Positions 17,298-26,952 of a stretch of 62,718 nucleotides of DNA are shown here, in pieces. Source of the stretch: a candidate division Zixibacteria bacterium SM23_81. GTDB taxonomy: Bacteria; SM23-81. Made by a program: the position numbers and the translations under genes. The stretch is from contig LJUY01000012.1 in NCBI GenBank assembly GCA_001304015.1, forward strand, positions 1-62,718, given 5' to 3'. The notes beneath the pieces were generated by a model. It ran no database searches, was not told the DNA's origin, and saw nothing but the letters and a program-made list of their open reading frames with translations. Within the stretch, counting starts at the first letter, position 1. Every line of letters begins with the position of its first letter.

Positions 17298-18509
17298 ATG
17301 AACTTTCCAACCACGGCCAAACGCCTCTACCCCTACTACCTCATCCAGTTTCTCTCCAACCTCTCTCTGGGGATTATCATCCCCGTCTTCGTGCTCTACT
17401 TCCGGCACCGTCATCTCAATCTCTTCGAAATTGCCGCTCTGGCAGCCATCTTCGAGGGGAGCATCGTCCTCTTCGAACTACCCACCGGTTTCGTGGCCGA
17501 TCTTTATGGCCGGAAACTCTCCGTGGTCCTGTCTTTTTTCGCCATCGGCGCAGCCGGAGTTATCTTCCGCCTTTCAACTATCTTCTGGGCTCTTGCTCTG
17601 GCAGAGATCGTCCAGGGTCTCGGCGAAACTCTGAAGTCGGGAGCCTTCGAGGCCTGGGTGGTGGACAGCCTCAAGGAGGAGGGGCGGGATCAGGACATCC
17701 GTGGAGTCTTCGCTAGGGGCGTTCGTTTTGAGCGGGCCGGATATCTGCTGGGATTAGTGGCCGGGGGCTACCTGGGAGCATACCATATCACGGCCATCTG
17801 GTATCCTTTCATCTTGGGGCACCTGCTTTGCGCGACCATCGCGCTGAGCCTGATGCGCGAAAGCAAGGTACCCACTGGTGCAGTTCCACACGGGGAGAGG
17901 AGATCGCTTCTGGGCGACCCCATCCGTGAGGGCTTGAAAGCCCTTCGAGGGCAGCGATTTCTACTAATCCTGTTCGTCTTCAGCTTCTTGGGAAATTTCG
18001 GATACGAGACCGTGGATCAGTACTGGCAGGTCCATTTCTCCGAGGATCTGGGCGTGAATCCCCGCTATTTCGGGTGGATGGTGGGCATCTCTTCCAGTAT
18101 CGTCATTCTTTTCGTGGCCGCCATAAACCGCCTTGTGGGTCGCTTGCGTGATGTGCACTATGGGCTGATTGTCCTGGATGGGACCGCGGCTATCTGCGTG
18201 GCCGTCCTGGCTCTGACCATCAGCCCCGCGGTGGCCATCGGTTTGTTCTTGGCCCTTGAGGCGTTTCGGGGGTTTAAAAAGCCCCTCTTTCTGGATTTGC
18301 TCAACCGCCACATCCCATCGGAGCTGCGGGCCACCTTGCTATCCCTGGAGAGTTTATTTGGTTCTTTGGGAGAAGTTATGGCCGGCCTTATTATCGGTGG
18401 GCTTGCTTTCTATCTGGGGATCCGGTTTTGCTTTGGGTTGGGTGCCATGGTACTTGGCCTGGCAATTATGGTGCTTCTATTGTCTGCCAGGAGGACCTTG
18501 GGTGATTGA
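17298..18509 (+). CDS. MFS transporter
   Basis: A 403-residue major facilitator superfamily permease with about twelve hydrophobic segments in two halves split by a cytoplasmic loop near residues 190-215. The loop after helix 2 reads PTGFVADLYGRKLSV, the family's G-x-x-A-D-x-x-G-R-K motif. Helix 1 begins YLIQFLSNLSLGIIIPVFVLY. The substrate cannot be read from sequence; the closest overall impression is of drug-efflux-like or 'DHA'-type carriers. It is monocistronic in appearance, with the inverted repeat upstream and a long gene-free stretch after it. Confidence 0.88.
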   Translation: MNFPTTAKRLYPYYLIQFLSNLSLGIIIPVFVLYFRHRHLNLFEIAALAAIFEGSIVLFELPTGFVADLYGRKLSVVLSFFAIGAAGVIFRLSTIFWALALAEIVQGLGETLKSGAFEAWVVDSLKEEGRDQDIRGVFARGVRFERAGYLLGLVAGGYLGAYHITAIWYPFILGHLLCATIALSLMRESKVPTGAVPHGERRSLLGDPIREGLKALRGQRFLLILFVFSFLGNFGYETVDQYWQVHFSEDLGVNPRYFGWMVGISSSIVILFVAAINRLVGRLRDVHYGLIVLDGTAAICVAVLALTISPAVAIGLFLALEAFRGFKKPLFLDLLNRHIPSELRATLLSLESLFGSLGEVMAGLIIGGLAFYLGIRFCFGLGAMVLGLAIMVLLLSARRTLGD

Positions 18510-19165
18510 TAATTCCGATGATCGTTTGGCGGTGTCGAAGCTGAATCCTGCAGTTGAGTAACCGTGTCCTGAGAAGATCGTCTCTTTCTAACTCCACGGC
18601 ATACTACCATATACTATCATTTTGAAGTATGGCATGCATGCTGCCGCCTTGTTCTCGTTACTAAAGCATGACTTGCACACTCCATCAATCGTCTGCTGGA
18701 ATTCGTTCATCGGTTTTGACATCCGTAACGTGGATCCTCTATAGTGTTTCGTGAATCGTATCCGTATGTCTCCTTTGAAGTGAGTGCTAACGACAGACGA
18801 GATCCGATTCCCGACAAACGTAATGCCCTTCGAGACCGATAAACGAGATAAACAGACTTATGGGTATCGTAATTTGCCAATGAACAGGTCCAGGGGAACT
18901 TTTCTCGATCCCCGGTTCTCGGATCCCTTTCTAAATTGAAATAGCAACCTTGAATAATGGCACTATACCCTTTATAACCTCAAAACGCTCTTTCAGAATG
19001 ACAAAAAGGGGGAACACTCTCTATCGCTAGAATTCCCATCATCCACATTTTCCACTACTCGTACGAAACTATTAGCTCTAAAAAGGTATGGCTTTAACCT
19101 TCTCTATGCACTATATTTCGTGTGCGTATACGCCTTGAGACAGTGCCGGTGAACCAGGAGGAGCG
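18510..19165. other. 656-bp gene-free region before rarA
   Basis: I find no convincing gene, tRNA or repeat here; both strands are stop-rich. A weak interrupted inverted repeat (CCATA...ACT / AGTATGG) lies near 18608-18636. A possible rarA promoter is TTGAAT (18950-18955), 17 bases, TATAAC (18973-18978), about 190 bp before the gene. Confidence 0.5.
18950..18978 (+). promoter_or_regulatory. Possible rarA promoter
   Basis: TTGAAT and TATAAC are spaced by exactly 17 bases in the spacer upstream of rarA. Each box matches the sigma70 consensus at five of six positions. No other candidate closer to the gene looks better. Confidence 0.4.
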
Positions 19166-20560
19166 ATGTCTTCCGACAAACAGGAGATGGATTTCTTTCA
19201 AAAAAAGGGTTTGACTCAGCCCCCCGCACCCCTGGCGGATCGCATGCGCCCGCAATCTCTGGACGAGTTCGTGGGCCAAGAGCGCATTCTGGGGCCCGGT
19301 ACGGTCCTGCGCCGGGCCATCGAGGCTGGGGAGGTGGGCTCAGCCATCTTCTGGGGTCCTCCGGGAACGGGTAAGACGACCCTCGCTCACATCATCGCCC
19401 AGGCCACCGGCTCTTACTTCGTGGCCTTCAGCGCAGTTCTATCTGGTGTAAAAGATATTCGTGAAGTGGTCCAAAAGGCCCAGGTACAGCGAGAGGTGCA
19501 CGGCCGATCTACGATGCTGTTCGTGGACGAGATCCATCGCTTCAATAAAGCCCAGCAAGATGCCTTCCTGCCTCATGTGGAGAGTGGCCTCATCCATCTC
19601 ATCGGCGCCACCACGGAGAACCCTTCCTTCGAGGTGATATCGCCCCTGCTATCCCGCTGCCGTGTTTATACTCTGGATTCTCTGAGCAAAGAACACATCT
19701 TGACCATTCTGCGCCGGGCTTTGAAGGATCGCCGGCGAGGCTTGGGTGACTTTGGGCCTCGAGTTGCCCAGAAGGCCCTGAACTTCATCGCTCAGATGTC
19801 AAATGGAGACGCTCGGGTGGCCCTTTCGGCCCTGGAGTTCGCCGTGACCAGCACACAGCCAGGAAAGGCGGGCATTCGCTCTGTGAGCTTGAAAATCGCC
19901 GAGGAGGCCATGCAGAGGAAAGCCTTGGTTTACGACAAGGCCGGCGAAGAGCACTTCAACATCATATCGGCCCTGCACAAGAGCCTGCGCGGTTCCGATC
20001 CCGATGCAGCCATCTATTGGCTGGCACGTATGTTAGAGGCTGGCGAGGACCCCCTGTACGTCGCCCGGAGGATGGTCCGTTTCGCCTCTGAGGACATCGG
20101 CAACGCCGACCCTCAAGCTCTCCAGGTGGCTTTGGCTGCCAAGGATGCCTACCACTTTCTGGGCACCCCTGAGGGAGAGCTGGCTCTGGCCCAGGCAGCC
20201 GTCTATCTGGCTACGGCTCCCAAAAGCAATTCTATTTACTCCGCCATGGGCCGTGTTCAGCGAGAAATCCACCAGACCCAGGCTCTGCCTGTGCCCCTAC
20301 ACATCCGCAACGCTCCCACCCGGCTGATGAAGAACCTGGGCTACGGCAAGGGCTACAAATACGACCATGACTATGAGGATCACTATGCAGCACAGGAGAA
20401 TCTGCCTGACAAATTGATCGGTAGGAGATACTATTTTCCGTCGAACTTCGGTTTTGAAAAAGAGATACAAAAACGCATAGAGTGGTGGCACAAAAAGAAA
20501 CAGCAGGCCCAGAGAGATGCTCCAGGGAAAGAGGAACAGGAGAAAAAAGGTGGACCGTGA
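19166..20560 (+). CDS. rarA: Replication-associated recombination protein A (AAA+ ATPase)
   Basis: A 464-residue RarA/MgsA (WRNIP1-like) clamp-loader-related ATPase that acts at stalled replication forks. The N-terminus has PLADRMRPQSLDEFVGQERIL, typical of the family. It is followed by Walker A GPPGTGKTT (about residue 60), Walker B FVDEIHRFNKAQQD, GATTENPSFEV (sensor 1 region) and LLSRCRVYTL with the arginine finger. The C-terminal half has LHKSLRGSDPDAAIYWLARML and the conserved RRMVRFASEDIGNADPQAL tetramerization region. GGAGG precedes the ATG. The length is normal. Its end overlaps the Nif3-like gene by 11 bases, so the two are coupled. Confidence 0.95.
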   Translation: MSSDKQEMDFFQKKGLTQPPAPLADRMRPQSLDEFVGQERILGPGTVLRRAIEAGEVGSAIFWGPPGTGKTTLAHIIAQATGSYFVAFSAVLSGVKDIREVVQKAQVQREVHGRSTMLFVDEIHRFNKAQQDAFLPHVESGLIHLIGATTENPSFEVISPLLSRCRVYTLDSLSKEHILTILRRALKDRRRGLGDFGPRVAQKALNFIAQMSNGDARVALSALEFAVTSTQPGKAGIRSVSLKIAEEAMQRKALVYDKAGEEHFNIISALHKSLRGSDPDAAIYWLARMLEAGEDPLYVARRMVRFASEDIGNADPQALQVALAAKDAYHFLGTPEGELALAQAAVYLATAPKSNSIYSAMGRVQREIHQTQALPVPLHIRNAPTRLMKNLGYGKGYKYDHDYEDHYAAQENLPDKLIGRRYYFPSNFGFEKEIQKRIEWWHKKKQQAQRDAPGKEEQEKKGGP

Positions 20561-21302
20561 CCAACTGGTGAGCTATCTCAACAGCTACCTGCGTGTCCCT
20601 GAGATCAAAGACAAAGCGGACAACGGCCTTCAAGTGGAGGGCGCAGGACGTGTGGATAAGCTCGCCTTCGCCGTGGATGCGTGCATGGAGGCCTTCAGAA
20701 AAACCCAGGAGGCCGGAGCGCAGATACTGGTGGTACATCACGGCCTCTTCTGGGGTGAAAGGCTGATGTTGCGAGATGTTCACCGACAGCGAGTTTCTTT
20801 CCTCCTGCAGCATGACATCTCCCTGTATGCCGTTCACCTTCCCCTGGACATTCATCCAGAGGTGGGTCACAATGTCCAGCTGGCTCGTATCCTGGACCTG
20901 GAAGTGACAGGCAACTTCGGCTATTACGAGGGAGTGCTCATCGGTATCCTGGCCGAAACAAAAAGTGAGAGACCCTTGAGTCGGCTCGTTGGGGACCTAG
21001 AAAAGAAACTTGGCGTCAAGATGACCGTCTTGAACTACGGCCCCCAAACCATCAGGCGAGTGGGCATCATCTCCGGCGGGGCAGCTTCCATGGTGCAGCA
21101 GGCCTCTGAAAAGGACCTAGACCTGTTTCTCACCGGCGAGCCAAGCCACAGTGCTTTTCATCAAATCGCCGAACGAGGGCTTAATGTCGTATATGGAGGA
21201 CACTACGCTACGGAGACTCTTGGTTTGAAGGCCCTAGCCCAGCACTTGAAAAGTAAGTTTCACCTGCAGACTGAGTTTCTGGATATTCCTACCGGCTTTT
21301 GA
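20550..21302 (+). CDS. Nif3-like dinuclear metal centre protein
   Basis: A 250-residue Nif3/YbgI (GTP cyclohydrolase I type 2-like) protein. GTG at 20550 is chosen because AGGAG lies seven bases upstream and the family starts with a short helix like DRDQLVSYLNSYL. Metal ligands are visible: VVHHGLFWG (two His) in the middle of the first half, AVHLPLDIHPEVGHN with D and H after it, and GGHYATETLGLKAL with His and Glu near the C-terminus. SGGAASM is the family's glycine motif. The precise activity of the family is unsettled. Translationally coupled both to rarA and, through TGATG at 21300-21304, to the radical SAM gene. Confidence 0.92.
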   Translation: MDRDQLVSYLNSYLRVPEIKDKADNGLQVEGAGRVDKLAFAVDACMEAFRKTQEAGAQILVVHHGLFWGERLMLRDVHRQRVSFLLQHDISLYAVHLPLDIHPEVGHNVQLARILDLEVTGNFGYYEGVLIGILAETKSERPLSRLVGDLEKKLGVKMTVLNYGPQTIRRVGIISGGAASMVQQASEKDLDLFLTGEPSHSAFHQIAERGLNVVYGGHYATETLGLKALAQHLKSKFHLQTEFLDIPTGF

Positions 21303-22702
21303 TGAATCCCAAAAACAAGATCAAAGAGTCTGGACCAGAAATTCTTCTGGTCAATCCCTGGATCTACGACTTTGCGGCCTACGATTTTTGGGCCAAGCCG
21401 ATAGGGCTTCTGTATATAGCCGCCGTGCTTCACTGTTGTGGCTATACGGTTCGCCTGCTGGACTGCTTGGATACCCACGAGGCCCCCGCGACCAACCAGC
21501 AAGGCAGCACGGTATCCGAAAAAAGGACTTTCGGCTGCGGCAAGTTCCCCAAGGAGATCGTGCCCAAGCCCTCGGTTTATCGAAATGTTCCCCGGCGGTA
21601 CGGAAGATACGGCATCACCGAGGAGACATTCGAAAGATCCTTGGCAAGTACGACAGCCCCGACAACAATTCTGGTCACCTCTGGCATGACTTATTGGTAT
21701 CCGGGAGTCTGTCGGGCCATCGAGTTGCTGCGCGCTCGGTTCCCGAAGACCCCCGTCCTCATGGGTGGCATCTATGCCACCCTTTGTCCCAAACACGCCC
21801 GGTCGTTTTCAGGTGCGGACCTGGTCATCACCGGCCCTGGGGAGGTGGCTGCCGTTGAAGCCGTGGACGACATCTGTGGGTGCCGCTCAAATGCCGAGAC
21901 ATATGGTCGCCTGCAGGCGCTACCTCTACCCGCCTTCGATCTCTATGATCGGCTGGATTACGCCTGCTTGCTCACTTCTCGAGGATGCCCATTTCAGTGC
22001 CCTTACTGTGCTTCTGGGCTTTTATCCGGCGGATATCGCCGCCGACTGGTAGAGGATGTCTTGATGGAGCTTGAGTGGCTCCGTCGAGGGCTGGGAGTCA
22101 AAAACATCGCCTTTTACGACGACGCGCTGCTGGTGGACGCCGACGATCACATCAAACCCATCTTGGAGGGCGTCCTCCAGCGAAATCTGGACTGCTGGTT
22201 TCACACGCCCAACGGCCTTCACGCTCGCATGGTGGACAGAGAATTGGCCGATCTGATGTTCCGCTCCGGTTTCAAGACACTGCGGTTGAGCTTCGATCCG
22301 GTTGACGCGCCCGGACAGGAACGCATCGACAACAAGGCAACTGCTCGGGATCTATTTCGAGCTGTGGAAAACCTGAGACAAGCCGGATACCGCCGCGAGG
22401 AGATCGGCGTGTACCTGTTGGTGGGCCTTCCAAGTCAACATTACGAGCAGGTTATTGAGAACGTGGACGTTGCAGCCAACCTCGGTGTTCAGATCAAACT
22501 GGCCTGTTACTCTCCAATCCCGGGCACCGATTTGTGGCGCTCCGCCGTCCAGGATGGTCTCCAAGATCCACAGACCGATCCTCTGTTGCATAATAACACC
22601 ATTTTCCCGACCAGTTCTCCCCAGCTCCCAGCAGAAAAGCTTGAGGCCATTAAAAAATATGTCGTGTCGAGAAACGCGGCTCTCCTATCAACCAGGAGGT
22701 AA
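21302..22702 (+). CDS. B12-binding-like radical SAM protein
   Basis: A 466-residue radical SAM enzyme. The N-terminal third (residues 12-180, [17 protein letters not shown] ... [13 protein letters not shown]) resembles the cobalamin-binding Rossmann domain. The radical SAM core begins [16 protein letters not shown], with the CxxxCxxC cluster motif, followed by a TIM-barrel with YDDALLVD and LLVGLPSQ. The usual DxHxxG cobalamin ligand motif is not evident, so B12 binding is uncertain. Related enzymes perform methylations or ring rearrangements, but the substrate is unknown. ATG at 21302 overlaps the preceding stop (TGATG). Its last codons (AGG AGG TAA) serve as the ribosome site of the next gene. 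Confidence 0.87.
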   Translation: MNPKNKIKESGPEILLVNPWIYDFAAYDFWAKPIGLLYIAAVLHCCGYTVRLLDCLDTHEAPATNQQGSTVSEKRTFGCGKFPKEIVPKPSVYRNVPRRYGRYGITEETFERSLASTTAPTTILVTSGMTYWYPGVCRAIELLRARFPKTPVLMGGIYATLCPKHARSFSGADLVITGPGEVAAVEAVDDICGCRSNAETYGRLQALPLPAFDLYDRLDYACLLTSRGCPFQCPYCASGLLSGGYRRRLVEDVLMELEWLRRGLGVKNIAFYDDALLVDADDHIKPILEGVLQRNLDCWFHTPNGLHARMVDRELADLMFRSGFKTLRLSFDPVDAPGQERIDNKATARDLFRAVENLRQAGYRREEIGVYLLVGLPSQHYEQVIENVDVAANLGVQIKLACYSPIPGTDLWRSAVQDGLQDPQTDPLLHNNTIFPTSSPQLPAEKLEAIKKYVVSRNAALLSTRR

Positions 22703-22706
22703 GGGG

Positions 22707-22898
22707 ATGGAATGCCAAAAAGAGCAGAACCTGACCGTGTGCAACTGCACCTATGAGCCGTGCGATAAGAAGGGCGTTTGCTGTCGATGCATCGCCTATC
22801 ATATAAGAGCGGGAGAGCTTCCCGCGTGCTTGTTCCCGCCAGAGGTGGAGAAAACCTATGATCGCTCCATCTCCCGGTTTTTATCTCTGCATCGCTAA
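22707..22898 (+). CDS. DUF6485 family small cysteine-rich protein
   Basis: A 63-residue protein starting [19 protein letters not shown] and continuing with [26 protein letters not shown]. Eight cysteines in pairs (CNC, C, CCRC, C) suggest a small zinc or iron-sulfur fold. The pattern fits DUF6485 proteins, found mostly in anaerobes and of unknown function. AGGAGG at the end of the radical SAM gene gives a strong ribosome site seven bases upstream. It sits between the radical SAM gene and era and probably belongs to that operon. Confidence 0.83.
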   Translation: MECQKEQNLTVCNCTYEPCDKKGVCCRCIAYHIRAGELPACLFPPEVEKTYDRSISRFLSLHR

Positions 22899-22924
22899 TC
22901 CATATATAACTTGAGAAACTGCTG

Positions 22925-23824
22925 ATGTCTGACCTCCATAAATCGGGATACGTGGCCATAATCGGCCCGCCTAACGTAGGCAAGTCCACTTTGCTCAATA
23001 GGCTTCTTGGACAGAAAATCGCCATAGTGACTCCCAAACCGCAGACCACCCGCAACCGAATTCTAGGCATATTAACCAAAAAGCAATTTCAGATTCTATT
23101 CCTGGATACACCGGGTATCTTCCAGCCCGCGTATCGACTTCAGAAAATCATGGTAGAAACGGCCACCCGCGCCCTGCGGGAGGCTGATGTGGTTTTGGTG
23201 ATGGCCGAGGGCAATCGGGAGCCTGGTGCGGAAGAGGAGAGAATCATCCGCCTGGTGGCCAAGACCAAGATAGCTGCGGTTCTGGCTATTAATAAGGTTG
23301 ATGTGGTTCGGGATAAGAAGGTCTTATTACCCTTGATGAAGTGTTACAGCCAAAGATACGCCTTTCGCGAGATCGTGCCCATCTCGGCCTTGAAGGGAGA
23401 TGGCATGGAAGAGCTCTTGGGAGCCCTGGCCAAATATCTACCCCCAGGACCGCGATATTATCCCGAAGATATGATCACAGAATCTCCGGAACGGTTCATC
23501 GCCGCGGAGATCATCCGCGAGAAGGTCTTTCTGCGAACAGGTGAGGAGATTCCCTACGCCGTGGCAGTCAAATTGGAGGAATATAAGGAACGGGATCATG
23601 TGCTGTACATCAAAGCCACCGTGTTCGTGGAGAAGGATTCTCAAAAAGGCATCATCATCGGAGAAAAGGGCCGCAAATTGAAGGAGATCGGCAAATTGGC
23701 CCGGGAGGAGCTGGAGGCCACAGCAGGGAAGAGGGTTTTTCTGGAACTGTGGGTTAAGGTGCGCCCGAAGTGGCGTCAAAATAAGAGAGATCTTAGGTTT
23801 TTGGGATATCAGAGTCTGGGATGA
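22925..23824 (+). CDS. era: GTPase Era
   Basis: A 299-residue Era GTPase, which binds 16S rRNA and assists 30S maturation. The G domain has G1 GPPNVGKST, switch I TTRNRI, G3 DTPG, G4 NKVD and G5 SALKGDG. The C-terminal KH domain follows FIAAEIIREKVFLRTGEEIPYAV (conserved ERF..AEIIREK) and contains GIIIGEKGRKLKEIGKLAREELE, the GxxG RNA-binding loop. The length matches Era (about 300). The ATG directly follows the DUF6485 gene by 26 bases and precedes the methyltransferase by three, so this is one operon. Confidence 0.96.
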   Translation: MSDLHKSGYVAIIGPPNVGKSTLLNRLLGQKIAIVTPKPQTTRNRILGILTKKQFQILFLDTPGIFQPAYRLQKIMVETATRALREADVVLVMAEGNREPGAEEERIIRLVAKTKIAAVLAINKVDVVRDKKVLLPLMKCYSQRYAFREIVPISALKGDGMEELLGALAKYLPPGPRYYPEDMITESPERFIAAEIIREKVFLRTGEEIPYAVAVKLEEYKERDHVLYIKATVFVEKDSQKGIIIGEKGRKLKEIGKLAREELEATAGKRVFLELWVKVRPKWRQNKRDLRFLGYQSLG

Positions 23825-23827
23825 CGG

Positions 23828-24592
23828 ATGGACATTTACGAGCGGCTTGCCGAGGTCTATGATCGCGGCGGCTGGATAGAATATAGCCGTCGACTGCTCC
23901 CCTATTTGCAAGAGATCCTGCGACGATTTCGATTCACCCCCCAAAAAGTTCTAGAGCTTGCTTGCGGGACGGGAACAGTGGCCATCGCCTTAGCGCAAGA
24001 AGGGTACCAGGTCGTAGGGGTGGATCGATCCTCCGCCATGCTTCGAGAGGCGGAAAAGAAAGCTCGGCAGGCAGGAGTAAAAATTCCCTTTCTGAGGCAG
24101 GATATGCGCGACCTGGTTCTAAAGCATCCCGTAGATCTGGTAACCTGCTTTTTCGACAGCATCAACTACCTGCTGAGCTACCAGGACCTGGTATCCACTT
24201 TCGAGAAAGTATCGCGAGTTCTTCGTCCCCGAGGCCTCTTTGCCTTCGATATGAACACCGCCCTGGGCCTGGCTTCTCACTGGGACTATCGAAAAGGCGA
24301 AGGAGATCTGGGAGATGTGGCCATCATCGGAACCAACTCCTACGATCCGCAAGAGAAACTCGGCACCATCCGCATCACCGTCTTTAAAAAGGTCAACGGC
24401 CTTTTCGAGCAGTTCACGGAGGTTCACACCGAGCGGGCTTACGCTCGAAATGAGGTCAAAACGGCCCTAAAAGAAGGCGGGCTGAAGCTTCTATCCTGTT
24501 ACGATTGCCTGACCTTCCAGCGACCGGGAAAGAACGCAGGGCGCATCCTGTATGTGGCGACAACCGCGAGAAAATCATCCCACCAAGCATGA
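23828..24592 (+). CDS. Class I SAM-dependent methyltransferase
   Basis: A 254-residue methyltransferase of the Rossmann type. MDIYERLAEVYDRGGW resembles the start of small-molecule methyltransferases, and motif I is VLELACGTGTVAIALA (residues 43-58). The acidic end of beta 2 follows (VVGVDRSSAML), then FLRQDMRDL and DLVTCFFDSINYL in the motif IV position. The rest matches the methyltransferase domain 25/11 group with a beta-rich insertion (GTIRITVFKKV). The substrate is unknown. Only three bases separate it from era. It ends 163 bp before the next gene, which has its own promoter. Confidence 0.87.
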   Translation: MDIYERLAEVYDRGGWIEYSRRLLPYLQEILRRFRFTPQKVLELACGTGTVAIALAQEGYQVVGVDRSSAMLREAEKKARQAGVKIPFLRQDMRDLVLKHPVDLVTCFFDSINYLLSYQDLVSTFEKVSRVLRPRGLFAFDMNTALGLASHWDYRKGEGDLGDVAIIGTNSYDPQEKLGTIRITVFKKVNGLFEQFTEVHTERAYARNEVKTALKEGGLKLLSCYDCLTFQRPGKNAGRILYVATTARKSSHQA

Positions 24593-24639
24593 TCTCCCAC
24601 TCTCTGTACGTCCAAAAAAAATTACCTATAAGAAAAAAC

Positions 24640-24668
24640 TTGACAAAAAGTCCCCTTTATGGTAAAAT
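24640..24668 (+). promoter_or_regulatory. Sigma70-type promoter of the 707-residue exported protein
   Basis: TTGACA (24640-24645), 17 bases, TAAAAT (24663-24668), about 80 bp before the start codon. The core has the same boxes, spacing and GG before the -10 as the giant gene's promoter. Confidence 0.85.
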
Positions 24669-24755
24669 TGAGTTAGATTCACTACTGTACCAGTGGGGCA
24701 TTGTGTTGTCCGCGCCACTTCATGTAACTCTGAAATCAAGAGGGGGGATTATCTC

Positions 24756-26879
24756 ATGAACAGAGTTAAAGGTTCGCTGCTGATTTATCTGCTCATCCTT
24801 TGCTTCTCTGTGCTGCTGGGGTCGATGACCTTGCATCCCAAGAGGCTTTCGGCAGCCTCCGGCTATGGTGCTTCACGCAAATACAAGCCAATCCGCTTAA
24901 CAAACTTGAGGAACACAGTGACCAACTTCGGGGCTTTCGGATGGCCCCTCAGGTTTGTGCCGTATTTCGAGGGTTCCAAGGTGGTCTCGCCACGTTCAAT
25001 ACCGTTTATGTTGCCGTTTCCCTCTTGTGAATGGCCCGCTGAGACCAACAACTTCTATCTGCGGAACGGAGAGCTCTGGGTAGGAGGGCTGACCTCCGGC
25101 GAGAGGCCCGTTACGACAGGCAGATTCGCATGGGGAGAATGGTCTCCTGTTGAAGAGATTGAGGTGATATCAGAGCTTTCGGCCTTTTCCGATGAAGACA
25201 GCTACACCCGCTACCACGACATAGACACGGGCCCCGGGATACCCCTTGATCATCAGCCATTGGGAATCCACGTCTCACAAAGGACCTTTGCCTGGGAAGA
25301 CAGCAATTTCATCGTGCATGATCTGGTTATCGAAAATATAGGCCTCGACGATTTGGACAGTGTATACGTGGGATTTTGCTGGGATTTCAACGTGGCCTCT
25401 CATGCCAGTGACGGCGGCGCGCCAGGAGATCTGGTTGGCCTCGACGAAGAGAGGTCCATTTCTTACATGTATGATGCCGATGGTGACGGCGGGGCTTCCC
25501 CTGGATATATCGGTGGAAAGTTCCTCTTCACCTCATTGGCTGGCCATGCGTGGTGGGACAAAAACCACGAACCCGATAACGATGCCGACCGCTACCACCT
25601 TCTTAGCGGCGGTCTCAATGAAGACCCGCTCCAACCTGGCGATTACCGCTTGCTGCAATCTGTAGGTCCCTTTCATCTCTTGGCGGGGGAAACAGTTCCC
25701 ATAGTGTACATCCTGGCTATCGGGACTGGTCTGGCCGGACTCCAGGAAACCGTCGCTGAGGCCGACGCGCTCCTTGGCCTGGTCGCGGCGGAAGGAGAGG
25801 GCACCCTCAACGAGGGAGATATAGACAGCGTTGAGGTGACATTGGGCGAGATAAAAAGGGCTCTCCCTCGTGTTCAAATGGCGGTTGATTGGGAGTTCTG
25901 TGACGTGGGGCTCATCCTTGTGGATCCTAAGGGACAAACTATCACACCAGAGATAGCTCAGACCAACCCCTTGATAAACTACTTGGCCGGCCCGCATCAT
26001 AAATCGTACGACATCGTTGACCCCTTGTTGGGAAATTGGACGATGGTCATCAGCTTCATCAATAGTGATAGTTTGATAAACTATAATTATTCAGTGGTTA
26101 TATCCGACCTGCCCAATGATTTTGGCCTTCCCATGGAGTACTTCAAGGTGGCCTACTCTCAAATCGTTTTCGGAACTAAGGAAGAACCACAAGCATGCTA
26201 TCTTGATAGCTTCGAAGTCAGAGGCGATATGGAGCTGAGGCCTGGATCATCTTTTGATCATAACGAGGATCCGGTGATTGTAAAAATAGGTCCCTACCAG
26301 GAGATCATCCCTCCCGGCTCCTTCGAGGTTGTTGGTCCACCGGAAGACGAGATTTATCACTATTCGGGATCAGCTCCGGGGATACGAGACATGACCCTTG
26401 ATTTCGATAGTGGGTGGTTTGACGTTTGGGCCGGACAGGTGGACCTGGCCGGAATCGAGAATCCCGTCCTGGTCCGACTGGCCATCGGCCGGGACACGGG
26501 CTTTGAAGAGATACTCATGGATGAGTACCCCAACGAGTGGATTTATGATGCGGATGGAAAACTTCAGCCTAAATCGCTCTATCTTGAAGGCGCTATACCA
26601 CAGGCCATTTACCTAAGCCATAACTATCCCAATCCTTTCAACGCCTCGACCCAGATCTCCTACAGCATCTCCCGAGAGGCGAGGGTCCTGTTGGCCATCT
26701 ACAATGTGCGTGGACAGCAAGTAGCCATTTTACTGGACAAAGAGCAGTCCCCAGGTACCTACCAAGCCACCTGGGACGGAAGAGATGCTTTCGGAAATCA
26801 GACGGCCAGTGGCATTTACTTCTGCCACCTGAGAGCCAACGAGCTTTCTCAAACTCGCAAGATGCTGTTATTGCGTTAG
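24756..26879 (+). CDS. Exported protein with FlgD-like C-terminal sorting domain
   Basis: A 707-residue secreted protein. The ATG at 24756 follows AGGGGGG and opens a signal peptide (SLLIYLLILCFSVLLGSMTL). The middle is beta-rich. It has TLAWED-like stretches (FAWEDSNFIVHDLVIENIG) seen in uncharacterised FCB-type secreted proteins, then a beta-sandwich resembling a P-domain or pre-peptidase domain near residues 380-455. The C-terminal 80 residues (LSHNYPNPFNASTQISYSI ... IYNVRGQQV ... DGRDAFGNQTASGIYFCHL) form the FlgD-Ig/type IX-secretion-like domain, ending KMLLLR. No enzymatic motif was seen. Likely exported to the surface; the role is unknown. A GC-rich terminator follows. Confidence 0.85.
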   Translation: MNRVKGSLLIYLLILCFSVLLGSMTLHPKRLSAASGYGASRKYKPIRLTNLRNTVTNFGAFGWPLRFVPYFEGSKVVSPRSIPFMLPFPSCEWPAETNNFYLRNGELWVGGLTSGERPVTTGRFAWGEWSPVEEIEVISELSAFSDEDSYTRYHDIDTGPGIPLDHQPLGIHVSQRTFAWEDSNFIVHDLVIENIGLDDLDSVYVGFCWDFNVASHASDGGAPGDLVGLDEERSISYMYDADGDGGASPGYIGGKFLFTSLAGHAWWDKNHEPDNDADRYHLLSGGLNEDPLQPGDYRLLQSVGPFHLLAGETVPIVYILAIGTGLAGLQETVAEADALLGLVAAEGEGTLNEGDIDSVEVTLGEIKRALPRVQMAVDWEFCDVGLILVDPKGQTITPEIAQTNPLINYLAGPHHKSYDIVDPLLGNWTMVISFINSDSLINYNYSVVISDLPNDFGLPMEYFKVAYSQIVFGTKEEPQACYLDSFEVRGDMELRPGSSFDHNEDPVIVKIGPYQEIIPPGSFEVVGPPEDEIYHYSGSAPGIRDMTLDFDSGWFDVWAGQVDLAGIENPVLVRLAIGRDTGFEEILMDEYPNEWIYDADGKLQPKSLYLEGAIPQAIYLSHNYPNPFNASTQISYSISREARVLLAIYNVRGQQVAILLDKEQSPGTYQATWDGRDAFGNQTASGIYFCHLRANELSQTRKMLLLR

Positions 26880-26913
26880 TGCCCCGTTAATCATAAAGCC
26901 CCCAGATCAGCGA

Positions 26914-26952
26914 AGGGGCGGTGCGTTCATAGTCGCGCCGCCCCCTTTTCCT
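26914..26952 (+). terminator. Rho-independent terminator
   Basis: GGGGCGG-T-GCG (26915-26925) pairs with CGC-G-CCGCCCC (26934-26944) around TTCATAGT and is followed by CTTTTCC. It lies after the 707-residue gene and before the small exported protein. Confidence 0.75.

Noticed and set aside
18510-19165. tRNA or small RNA in the long gap before rarA
   Set aside because: No TTCGAAT-type T-loop or cloverleaf was found, and hairpins are weak.
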